Origin: SLJK01 sp964567295
Lineage (GTDB): Bacteria; Bacillota; Dethiobacteria; DTU022; UBA8154
Assembly: GCA_964567295.1 (NCBI GenBank)
Contig: CAZMLU010000071.1
Location: forward strand, 1-7,457
Direction of reading: 5' to 3'
Length of the DNA stretch: 7,457 nt
The position numbers and the translations under genes were made by a program. The notes below the pieces were generated by a model. That model saw only the letters and a list, made by a program, of their open reading frames with translations. It was not told the origin of the DNA and searched no databases. Position 1 is the first letter of the stretch. Each line of letters opens with the position of its first letter. Below are positions 1 to 5,357 of this stretch, one piece after another.

Positions 1-662
1 GCTGCTACAGTGGTGCTTCCAATATCAATGGCAATGCCCCAGGGATCTTCTACCAAGCCGGGAGATACTTTAATAATCTCCTTATCATTCCAAACACTTA
101 CCGTAACTTTCCAATCACTGGAGCGGACGATTTCCTGTACGTCTATGGCCACGGGATAATCAATGTGCTGTAAATTGGCAAGTTCGTATTTCTCCATCAA
201 TGCATTTCTAATGCGCATGTAGTCATCAGTCTGGTCATCAAGAGTTGCTGGGGTCAGCTCAATATAATAATTTTGCACAGTGGGATCAATGGATAGCTCT
301 CTTTCCCTTCCTGTTTCCAGAATAACCTGCTGCGCACCCCTGGACTCTTCCGGAACGAAAACCAGGACATTACCCTCTACCGTCGTACAGCAAGCCAGTC
401 GATAATTATTGTCTATCTCTGATACTGCCAGCTCATCTCTCTCCTCTTCAATAAGAGGGGAAAGATTGCTCGTTTTGGATTCGATACCAAATTTTTCAAA
501 GAATCCTTCCTGAACCTGGACCTTACATTTGCCGCACACTTTTGCTGCTCCACAGGGGGATTCTATATCTACGCCAAGTTCACGGGCAGCCTCTAATAGC
601 GTCTTGCTGTTTTCTACTTCCCCTCGGCGACCGGAAGGTTGAAAAATAACCGTATGCCCCAT
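1..662 (-). CDS. RACo-like corrinoid activation protein, [2Fe-2S] plus ASKHA domains (N-terminal part, cut by window edge)
   Basis: The ATG at 662 follows AAGGAGGAAATACG, an ideal Shine-Dalgarno; 220 codons are visible before the window ends. The N-terminus is a plant-type ferredoxin domain: Cys37, Cys43 and Cys46 (SPCGAAKVCGKC) plus Cys91 or Cys92 (RLACCTT) fit the C-x5-C-x2-C...C ligand pattern of a [2Fe-2S] cluster. A linker follows, and the visible part ends in AIDIGSTTVA (about 211-220), the start of an actin-like (ASKHA) ATPase domain. Proteins of this layout (RACo, RamA-like in role but not in sequence, DUF4445 family) use ATP to drive reduction of inactive Co(II) corrinoid proteins back to Co(I). 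Family members are usually 500-650 residues, so more than half is missing here. It starts 33 nt after the upstream corrinoid-protein gene, its probable client, and likely shares its promoter. The family call is firm; the exact client is inferred from position. Confidence 0.9.
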   Translation of the reverse strand, partial: MGHTVIFQPSGRRGEVENSKTLLEAARELGVDIESPCGAAKVCGKCKVQVQEGFFEKFGIESKTSNLSPLIEEERDELAVSEIDNNYRLACCTTVEGNVLVFVPEESRGAQQVILETGRERELSIDPTVQNYYIELTPATLDDQTDDYMRIRNALMEKYELANLQHIDYPVAIDVQEIVRSSDWKVTVSVWNDKEIIKVSPGLVEDPWGIAIDIGSTTVA

Positions 663-695
663 CGTATTTCCTCCTTAAATGAACTATTTCCTTTT

Positions 696-1382
696 TTACG
701 ATGTTCCATATTCTTCTTCTTCTTGAATTTTTTTCAAAGTAGTGAGCATATTAATGGCATCTTTAAGGGCGTTGCTGGCATCTTCAGCAAACCCATCAGC
801 TCCAAACTTGTCTGCGATCTCTTCCGTTACTGGTGCTCCGCCGATCATGATCCTGGCCTTGGGATTTTTTTCCTTAATCCTGGCAATAATATCTTTCATC
901 CCTACCATGGTGGTTGTCATCATTGCAGACAGAGCAACCAGATCTGCATCAGTGCGGAGCTGTTCTTCTACAAAAGTCTCCAGGGGAACATCTCGTCCCA
1001 GGTCATGCACCTCAAATCCGGAAACATCAAACATCATCTTGACGATATTTTTTCCGATATCATGAACATCACCCTGCACAACTCCCATAATTACTACACC
1101 GGTAATCCCTAGATCTCTGCCCTCCATGTAAGGCCTCAGGATATGCAGCCCGGCATACATGGCATCAGCACACATTAGCAACTCTGGAACAAAATATTCC
1201 TGCTGCTCATATAATTCCCCCACATGCTCCATTCCCGCTACCAAACCTTCAAAAACAGCCTTTACCGCATCAATATCCTCTTCAACCACCGCATTTGCCG
1301 CATCTACCACCTGGTCCTCATCAAAATCAATCACACCCTGTTTCAACAGCTCAAATAATTCCTTTGGCCTTTCTTCAGACAT
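696..1382 (-). CDS. Methyltransferase cognate corrinoid protein (MtbC/MttC/MtaC-like), copy 1
   Basis: This 228-residue protein has the full two-part layout of methyltransferase corrinoid proteins. A helical B12-binding cap lies at about residues 5-88 (PELLMCADAMYAGL region) and a Rossmann-like cobalamin domain at about 92-220. GDVHDIGKN (104-112) contains the D-x-H-x-x-G signature; His107 should be the lower axial cobalt ligand. SAMMTTTM (152-159) and GGAPVT (181-186) are the other conserved cobalamin-contact segments. It shuttles a methyl group from a substrate-specific methyltransferase (MT1) to a second methyltransferase (MT2) in the cytoplasm. The ATG at 1382 is preceded by AAAGGAGGAG with 8-nt spacing, so the start is secure. 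It heads a unit with the RACo-like activator and is served by the promoter at 1690-1718. Whether it works with methylamines, betaines, methanol or methoxylated compounds cannot be told, because no MT1 gene is in view. Confidence 0.93.
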   Translation of the reverse strand: MSEERPKELFELLKQGVIDFDEDQVVDAANAVVEEDIDAVKAVFEGLVAGMEHVGELYEQQEYFVPELLMCADAMYAGLHILRPYMEGRDLGITGVVIMGVVQGDVHDIGKNIVKMMFDVSGFEVHDLGRDVPLETFVEEQLRTDADLVALSAMMTTTMVGMKDIIARIKEKNPKARIMIGGAPVTEEIADKFGADGFAEDASNALKDAINMLTTLKKIQEEEEYGTS

Positions 1383-1602
1383 CCTTTCTACTCCTCCTTT
1401 TTCATTTATTCGACCTTAAATAGGCCATAGTACATACAATTTTAATAAATTCACAAAAAATAAAAGGCGAGTAAATTATTATTAACTACTACTAAAATTC
1501 ATATTAAAAAAATACTGAAAACCTTTTTTACTGGTACTAAAATGATTTATAAAAAAACTTCGTTTCTTCTATTTAACTAATGGAAAATTTATTATAAAAA
1601 TA

Positions 1603-1616
1603 AGATTTTTTAATCT
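1603..1616 (-). other. Small AT-rich hairpin in the leader
   Basis: The plus-strand sequence AGATT-TTTT-AATCT is a perfect 5-bp inverted repeat with a 4-nt loop. In the minus-strand transcript it is followed by a U-rich run (TATTTTTAT). It sits about 70-80 nt into the proposed leader of the corrinoid-protein unit. The stem is short and has one G-C pair, so it would be a weak terminator or attenuator at best, and chance in AT-rich DNA is a real alternative. Confidence 0.2.
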
Positions 1617-1639
1617 AATTATTGAGGTTCTTTAAAATT

Positions 1640-1654
1640 GGAATTGGCAATTCC
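1640..1654. promoter_or_regulatory. Perfect 15-bp palindrome, candidate operator
   Basis: GGAATTG-G-CAATTCC is a perfect 7-bp inverted repeat around one central base. It lies about 29-43 nt downstream of the predicted transcription start of the promoter at 1690-1718, a typical roadblock position for a repressor dimer. The same sequence could form an RNA hairpin only if distorted, since its loop is 1 nt, so a DNA operator is the more natural reading. Which protein binds is unknown; the triple-HTH regulator at 3942-4727 is one candidate. Confidence 0.45.
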
Positions 1655-1689
1655 TGATAGGACCATGGGGTTTTAGGCTTATTGCTGCT

Positions 1690-1718
1690 ATAATACCAAA
1701 GCCTGAATTTTTTGTCAA
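1690..1718 (-). promoter_or_regulatory. Near-consensus sigma-A promoter for the corrinoid protein / activator unit
   Basis: On the minus strand the -35 hexamer TTGACA (1718-1713) is perfect, the spacer is exactly 17 bp (1712-1696), and the -10 hexamer TATTAT (1695-1690) matches TATAAT at five of six positions. The predicted start is near 1683, giving a leader of about 300 nt before the ATG at 1382. There is no other gene in between, so it should drive the second corrinoid-protein gene and the RACo-like activator separately from the upstream genes. Confidence 0.8.
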
Positions 1719-1748
1719 GCATAAATGTTTATAAAAATCTTATAATTT

Positions 1749-1776
1749 TCTACAATACTCTACAATACTCTACAAT
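1749..1776. repeat. Triple direct repeat, 10-bp period, upstream of the promoter
   Basis: The plus strand reads TCTACAATAC, TCTACAATAC, TCTACAAT: two exact 10-bp units and an 8-bp third one (ATTGTAGA-type units on the minus strand). The array lies about 31-58 bp upstream of the -35 hexamer of the promoter at 1690-1718, roughly -66 to -93 from the predicted start. Exact one-helical-turn spacing would put each copy on the same DNA face, as in activator arrays. A short tandem duplication with no function is the alternative. Confidence 0.5.
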
Positions 1777-1847
1777 GCGAACATGCTAATTATCCAAGAA
1801 TGAAACCGGCAGATTCCATGCCAATTTCTGATAAGCATCTGTAGGAC

Positions 1848-2552
1848 CTATTTTTTACTATAGAAAACCTGGAATAGTTTCCGTGGCAAACCCCCTTCTT
1901 CAAATTCTTCAATCCCTATCACTTCAAATCCATCTGCCAGATTGTATATTTTTTCTGTATTGAAAAAATGGACAATAAACCCGCCCTTTTCGTACATATC
2001 CTCACCCCGGTGGATACCCTCTTTGTAATGAGCATCCCCTGTATGCCTTACCGTATAAACATTTAACCCGCCCGGCTTTAGAACCCTTCGGATCTCCCCG
2101 TTTAAAAATTTCAGTTCATCTGTTGTAAAAGCCATACAGTAAAGCATATGGGAATAGCAGCCATCAAAAAAATGGTCCTGGAATGGTAGCTTCTTTTTAA
2201 GGTCGTGGCAGATGGTTTTGATAGCGGAATTTAGATCCCATGTTCTGCATTTTTGCTCTACTGCCTTAACGGCAGCCTCGCTATAGTCAAGAGCGCACAC
2301 CTCAAAACCTTGGCTAGCGAAATACAGGGTATCCCTTCCCTGTCCACAACCCAGTTCCAGTATCTTTTTCTTACCTTCGCTGGAGAATATTTCAGCAGCC
2401 CTAACGGCGGCAAAACTGGGTTCTTCACCGAACATATCCGGCTTAAGAGAAAAGGTGTTTTCCCAGTGCTCCTGTTGAGCATTCAGCACTGCTCTATCTA
2501 CTTTCTTTTTTTCTGCTGACAGAAAAACCACCTCCAAAAGAAATCCTTTCAT
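1848..2552 (-). CDS. Class I SAM-dependent methyltransferase
   Basis: This 234-residue protein (from the ATG) carries a standard Rossmann-fold methyltransferase domain. Motif I is ILELGCGQGRD (64-74), the acidic residue at the end of strand 2 is Asp89 in ALDYS, HDLKKKLPF (116-124) is the adenine-side segment, and RRVLKPGG (155-162) is the post-motif turn. The substrate is not evident; it resembles the broad Methyltransf_11/25 families. It follows the DUF2284 gene by 8 nt and is the last gene of a unit headed by a corrinoid protein. The start is uncertain. The ATG at 2552 has GGAG only 2 nt away, too close to work well. A CTG at 2520-2522 has GGAGG at 8-nt spacing and would give 224 residues beginning (M)SAEKKK. 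The stop is TAG at 1848. Family call strong; any role in corrinoid chemistry is inference from position only. Confidence 0.85.
   Translation of the reverse strand: MKGFLLEVVFLSAEKKKVDRAVLNAQQEHWENTFSLKPDMFGEEPSFAAVRAAEIFSSEGKKKILELGCGQGRDTLYFASQGFEVCALDYSEAAVKAVEQKCRTWDLNSAIKTICHDLKKKLPFQDHFFDGCYSHMLYCMAFTTDELKFLNGEIRRVLKPGGLNVYTVRHTGDAHYKEGIHRGEDMYEKGGFIVHFFNTEKIYNLADGFEVIGIEEFEEGGLPRKLFQVFYSKK
2528..2535 (-). promoter_or_regulatory. Internal Shine-Dalgarno pointing to a CTG start of the SAM methyltransferase
   Basis: The minus strand reads GGAGGTGG here, inside the first codons of the annotated methyltransferase. Its GGAGG core (2535-2531) is 8 nt from an in-frame CTG (2522-2520). This is a far better ribosome binding site than the one in front of the ATG at 2552. 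CTG starts are rare in bacteria, so this stays a proposal. Confidence 0.4.
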
Positions 2553-2560
2553 TTCTCCAC

Positions 2561-3103
2561 TTAATCCAGTAGCAAAAGACCGGCAAAAAAGAGGGCGTCA
2601 GGATCTAACAGGTTAACTGGAACCCCTGCATTTTCACAGGTTTTATAAATATCTATACCCACCCCTTCCATACTGGGACGCGCCTGGAACGGATAGCGGC
2701 ACCTTTCACCCGAATTTACACCGACGCATTCAGGACAGAGACGGCAATGGGCAGCTCCAAAGCCCGCCGCAAAATAACAACCAGCCATAAGTGCCTTTTT
2801 CTCCAAAGCGGTTATTAAATTCTGCACCTTTAACTCTGCCTGAATAACATCATCTTCACTACTACCACCGGCCCTTACTTGAACCAGTAAGGCTCGGTTA
2901 TACTGGCCCAAAAAACCCCTAAACTCGCTTACCGCCAGGGTATTGGGGGGGCACATCAGGCAGTGGTTGTATTCCCTGCAGATTGGCACCCGACATTTCA
3001 GGCGCACTCGATCATCTACCACTACTTGCTCTGTTTCAATCAGAACTGCTCTTTCAGCCCCATCTTGCAGGGCCATTTGTAACAATGTCTCATAAATTGT
3101 CAT
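2561..3103 (-). CDS. DUF2284 family cysteine-rich metal-binding protein
   Basis: This 180-residue protein has ten cysteines, at 37, 42, 48, 51, 109, 120, 123, 126, 135 and 156. They form two clusters: CRVPICREYNHCLMCPP (37-53) and HCRLCPEC...ERC (119-135), with TCENAG further on (155-160). This pattern matches the DUF2284 family of predicted metal-binding proteins, which probably bind Fe-S clusters; their biochemical role is not established to my knowledge. The ATG at 3103 has GGGGTGAG with suitable spacing. It begins 18 nt after the corrinoid-protein stop and ends 8 nt before the SAM methyltransferase, so the three are almost certainly cotranscribed. The context suggests a redox or metal-handling role in corrinoid methyl transfer (inference). 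No signal peptide or clear membrane span is seen; the C-terminus (LFFAGLLLLD) is hydrophobic but too short to span a membrane. Confidence 0.82.
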   Translation of the reverse strand: MTIYETLLQMALQDGAERAVLIETEQVVVDDRVRLKCRVPICREYNHCLMCPPNTLAVSEFRGFLGQYNRALLVQVRAGGSSEDDVIQAELKVQNLITALEKKALMAGCYFAAGFGAAHCRLCPECVGVNSGERCRYPFQARPSMEGVGIDIYKTCENAGVPVNLLDPDALFFAGLLLLD

Positions 3104-3121
3104 CTTTGCTCACCCCAAAAA

Positions 3122-3814
3122 TTATTTAAATATGGAATCAGTAATAGACTCATCGTAGACTTTTTTTAACACTCCTAGCATTTGAATGGCATTTTTCAGG
3201 GCATTGCTGGCATCAGGTGCAAACCCATCTGCACCATATTGCTGGGCAATTTCCCCGGTAACAGGAGCCCCACCAATAATTATTCTAGCGTTTGGATTCC
3301 TTTCCTTCACACTGGCAATTATCTCTCTCATTTCCACCATAGTCGTAGTCATCATGGCAGAGAGGCAGACAAGATCTGCATTGGTGTCAAGCTGTTTTTT
3401 TACAAACTGCTCTAACGGCACGTCTCTTCCTAAATCATGTATTTCAAAACCAACCACTTCAAACATTACCTTAATAATATTTTTACCGATGTCATGCACA
3501 TCGCCTTGCACAACACCAATTACTACAACTCCTTTTATATTTAAATCATATTTAGTGACGTGAGGCCTTAAAATATTTAATCCTGCATAAAGAGCTTCTG
3601 TACACATTAAAAGTTCCGGTATAAAATATTCCTGCCTTTCATAAAGGTCTGCCACGTGTTCCATACCCGGTACAAGCCCCTCCATGATTGCCTTCAAGGC
3701 ATTGATCCTTTCTTCAACAACAGCCTTCGCTGTCCTGACCACTGCTTCTTCATCAAATGAAATAATACCCACTTTTAACTGTTCAAATAATACCCTGTCC
3801 CGCTTCTCCTGCAC
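3122..3814 (-). CDS. Methyltransferase cognate corrinoid protein (MtbC/MttC/MtaC-like), copy 2
   Basis: With the GTG start at 3814 the protein has 230 residues. It aligns without gaps to the 228-residue paralogue at 696-1382 over nearly its whole length, about two thirds identical by eye. It keeps GDVHDIGKN with His107 as predicted cobalt ligand, SAMMTTTM, GGAPVT and the helical cap (PELLMCTEALYAGL). The frame can be extended to a TTG at 3862, but the extra 16 residues have no match in the paralogue. The GTG has AAGGGGG (3829-3823) 8 nt upstream. The gene heads a unit with DUF2284 and the SAM methyltransferase. It should carry a methyl group between partner methyltransferases in the cytoplasm; the partners are not in this window. 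Divergence is concentrated at the N-terminus, in residues about 85-95 and at the C-terminus, so the two copies may serve different partners (inference). Confidence 0.92.
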   Translation of the reverse strand: MQEKRDRVLFEQLKVGIISFDEEAVVRTAKAVVEERINALKAIMEGLVPGMEHVADLYERQEYFIPELLMCTEALYAGLNILRPHVTKYDLNIKGVVVIGVVQGDVHDIGKNIIKVMFEVVGFEIHDLGRDVPLEQFVKKQLDTNADLVCLSAMMTTTMVEMREIIASVKERNPNARIIIGGAPVTGEIAQQYGADGFAPDASNALKNAIQMLGVLKKVYDESITDSIFK

Positions 3815-3822
3815 AACTCCAT

Positions 3823-3829
3823 CCCCCTT
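3823..3829 (-). promoter_or_regulatory. Shine-Dalgarno that sets the GTG start of corrinoid protein copy 2
   Basis: AAGGGGG on the minus strand lies 8 nt before GTG at 3814-3812. The longer TTG-initiated reading frame at 3862 would place this site inside the coding sequence, which argues against it. Confidence 0.6.
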
Positions 3830-3924
3830 ATAGGACAACAGTAAAGTGCATCCTTTTTCCAAAATATTCTTGTAATTTTTAGTAAATGCATGCGCTTCTT
3901 TTGAGGAAAGGTCTCTTTTTCATA

Positions 3925-3954
3925 ATTATATACTACTTTAATTACTCAGAGCAA
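3925..3954 (-). promoter_or_regulatory. Candidate sigma-A promoter for corrinoid protein / DUF2284 / methyltransferase unit
   Basis: On the minus strand TTGCTC (3954-3949) and a perfect TATAAT (3930-3925) are separated by 18 bp. The -35 half is weak (three of six bases) and overlaps the last codons of the regulator gene. The predicted start near 3918 leaves a leader of about 100 nt before GTG 3814. Readthrough from the regulator gene is also possible, since no terminator is seen between them. Confidence 0.45.
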
Positions 3955-4727
3955 GATAATATTTTTTTATTTTTCTTAAAAAACTGCAAATAATTTAAAA
4001 CATAGCGGATCTCGGCAGCATTAAAGTCCCTGATAGAACGAAGCACGACCTGCACCTTGTGGTCACTTAAAATATCTATAAGATCTGGGCCCAGCATATT
4101 GATGAAATTTTCCACCTCTTCGTGCTCCAGCAGAAAATAATGCAGCGTACTTCCCAGTACTTCAGCAAGACGTTCCAAAGTATCCAGTGAGGGAATAGTA
4201 TAATTACTTTCGATCTGGCTGATTAGCCCCACAGAGACCCCCGCCTTTTCCGCAAGAAATGCAGCAGTAAGACTTTGAGATTCCCTTAGCTGTTTAAGTC
4301 TGGTGCCGATATTTGTCTTATAATAATTCTTTTCCACAAAACAGCTGATAGTTAAGTTCAATGCAGCAGCAAGCGTTTCCAGCTGTTCGTAATCTGGTTG
4401 AGTTTCTCCTTCTTCAAATTTCTCGATAAGCACTGACGGCAGCTCGCTGAGTTCGGCCAGCTCTTCAACAGATAGCCCTCGGCCCTGCCTCAGGAAGGAG
4501 AGCTTTTCCCCGGTAAATTTTTCTTCCTCATCCCTGACCAGCAGGGCAGGAGAAACATTAAGAGATTCGCTTATCTGTTTTAATGCCGGAACAGAGGGTT
4601 TTTTTAGGCCCCGCTCTATAGTGCTTAAATAAGAAGCTGAAACCCCACTCATCTCTGCCAGCTGGCTCAAGGTCAGGCCTCTCTCAGAACGAAAATTCCT
4701 GATCCGGTTCCCCAGCAAATCAGTCAT
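3942..4727 (-). CDS. XRE-family transcriptional regulator with three helix-turn-helix units
   Basis: From the ATG at 4727 the protein has 261 residues and contains three consecutive Cro/C1-type (HTH_3) units. Unit 1 (about 7-62, NRIRNFRSERGLTLSQLAEM) and unit 3 (about 140-199, TRLKQLRESQSLTAAFLAEK) look intact, with the typical SGVSASYLSTIERG and AGVSVGLISQIES recognition-helix regions. Unit 2 (about 74-129) keeps the spacing but is more divergent. A helical tail of about 60 residues (DFNAAEIRYVLNYLQFF) follows; no cupin sensor domain is seen. A longer reading to a TTG at 4781 adds 18 unsupported residues, while the ATG has GAAGGA 9 nt upstream. It lies between the corrinoid adenosyltransferase and the corrinoid-protein module, so it is the best local candidate regulator of methyl-transfer genes; its ligand and operator are unknown. 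An inverted repeat at 4756-4768 just upstream could be an autoregulatory site. Confidence 0.88.
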   Translation of the reverse strand: MTDLLGNRIRNFRSERGLTLSQLAEMSGVSASYLSTIERGLKKPSVPALKQISESLNVSPALLVRDEEEKFTGEKLSFLRQGRGLSVEELAELSELPSVLIEKFEEGETQPDYEQLETLAAALNLTISCFVEKNYYKTNIGTRLKQLRESQSLTAAFLAEKAGVSVGLISQIESNYTIPSLDTLERLAEVLGSTLHYFLLEHEEVENFINMLGPDLIDILSDHKVQVVLRSIRDFNAAEIRYVLNYLQFFKKNKKILSCSE

Positions 4728-4755
4728 AGCACTCCATCCTTCTTTAAATATTCTC

Positions 4756-4768
4756 TTGTTGAAAACAA
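4756..4768. promoter_or_regulatory. 13-bp inverted repeat upstream of the XRE regulator, candidate operator
   Basis: TTGTT-GAA-AACAA is a perfect 5-bp inverted repeat with a 3-nt centre, in the 54-nt gap between the adenosyltransferase stop (4782) and the regulator ATG (4727). Size and position suit a Cro/C1-type dimer acting on its own gene. AT-rich chance matches of this length are common, and it does not match the palindrome at 1640-1654. Confidence 0.3.
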
Positions 4769-4781
4769 AAACACACAACAA

Positions 4782-5309
4782 TTAAAACTCCATGCCGGCC
4801 CTGGCCTTTGTCCCGGTTTTGTAGTGATGCTTGATTTCTTTAATTTCACTGGCCATGTCCGCAGCTTCTATAATTTCCGGAGGCGCATTCCGTCCGGTTA
4901 GGACAATATCTACCCATGGAGGGCGCTTGGCCAGCATCTCTAAAACTTCCTCCTTGGCAAGCAGCCCTTTGTCCAGGACAATATTGAGTTCGTCAAAGAT
5001 AACAAGGTCAAATTTTTCACTTAGCAGGGCTTCTTTGCCGAGCAGGAAACCATCTACTGTAATCTGCCGCTCATCCTCTTTCAGGTACCCTTCATACATC
5101 TTGCTCTTGCCAGCCTGGAAAAAAGTAAATGCGGGCAAATAATTCCTGATAGCCTGTATCTCTCCATAATTGGGGTTGCTTTTGCGAAATTGGACCATGA
5201 ACACCTGTGCCCCGTGGCCTATGGCCCGCAGCGCAAGCCCCAATGCTGCAGTAGTTTTTCCTTTACCTTTACCGGTATAAACTAATATAATACCTTTTTT
5301 ATCTTTCAT
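4782..5309 (-). CDS. cobO: Corrinoid adenosyltransferase (CobO/BtuR/CobA type)
   Basis: The product transfers the adenosyl group of ATP to Co(I) corrinoids, making adenosylcobalamin or its precursors. With the ATG at 5309 it has 175 residues, close to the usual size of this family. The P-loop GKGKGKTT is at 13-20, the acidic Walker B-like IFDELN at 105-110, LTGRNAP at 137-143, and the C-terminal HHYKTGTKARAGMEF (161-175) matches the family's closing motif. A longer reading to a TTG at 5330 adds seven residues; the ATG is preferred because GAGAGGTG lies just in front of it. It is separated from argH by 136 nt and from the regulator ATG by 54 nt. Its place next to two corrinoid proteins suggests a role in corrinoid supply or recycling. 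Methyl-transfer corrinoid proteins do not themselves need adenosylated cofactor, so the link is probably assimilation or storage (inference). Confidence 0.92.
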   Translation of the reverse strand: MKDKKGIILVYTGKGKGKTTAALGLALRAIGHGAQVFMVQFRKSNPNYGEIQAIRNYLPAFTFFQAGKSKMYEGYLKEDERQITVDGFLLGKEALLSEKFDLVIFDELNIVLDKGLLAKEEVLEMLAKRPPWVDIVLTGRNAPPEIIEAADMASEIKEIKHHYKTGTKARAGMEF

Positions 5310-5357
5310 TACACACCTCTCAATCCGCAAAAAACCGGAGCAGTCTTTTTGGCTACC

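Larger units (their letters stand above)
1383..1847. other. 465-nt AT-rich intergenic region: promoter, repeats and long leader
   Basis: No protein-coding gene is supported here on either strand. Reading on the minus strand from 1847 downward, it holds the end of the SAM methyltransferase unit, a triple 10-bp direct repeat (1749-1776), a near-consensus sigma-A promoter (1690-1718), a perfect 15-bp palindrome (1640-1654), a small AT hairpin (1603-1616), and about 300 nt of very AT-rich leader before the corrinoid-protein ATG at 1382. I found no B12 box, T-box or other recognisable riboswitch core, and no strong GC-rich terminator. The elements are listed separately. Confidence 0.7.

Noticed and set aside
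639..1419. Plus-strand open frames opposite the corrinoid-protein gene
   Set aside because: They lie antisense to a gene with clear corrinoid-protein motifs and a strong Shine-Dalgarno. Their translations are low-complexity and lack family motifs. The same type of shadow recurs opposite the other corrinoid protein, the methyltransferase, the adenosyltransferase and argH.
1640..1660. Sigma-54 promoter (TTGGCA near 1645)
   Set aside because: The -24-like TGGCA lacks a matching -12 GC element at the right spacing on either strand, and a near-consensus sigma-A promoter is present instead.
1619..1666. Short minus-strand ORF of 15 codons in the leader (ATG at 1666)
   Set aside because: It has no Shine-Dalgarno in front of it and no run of regulatory codons, so a leader peptide is not supported.
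1666..1694. Plus-strand TATAAT at 1689-1694 as a rightward promoter
   Set aside because: There is no acceptable -35 at 16-18 bp and no plus-strand gene downstream. It overlaps the minus-strand -10 element, which explains it.
3815..3862. N-terminal extension of corrinoid protein copy 2 to a TTG at 3862
   Set aside because: The extra 16 residues have no counterpart in the paralogue, and a Shine-Dalgarno sits inside the extension at the right distance from GTG 3814.
4728..4781. N-terminal extension of the XRE regulator to a TTG at 4781
   Set aside because: The extension is hydrophobic and unlike XRE proteins. The ATG at 4727 has a ribosome binding site and starts the first HTH domain at the usual distance.
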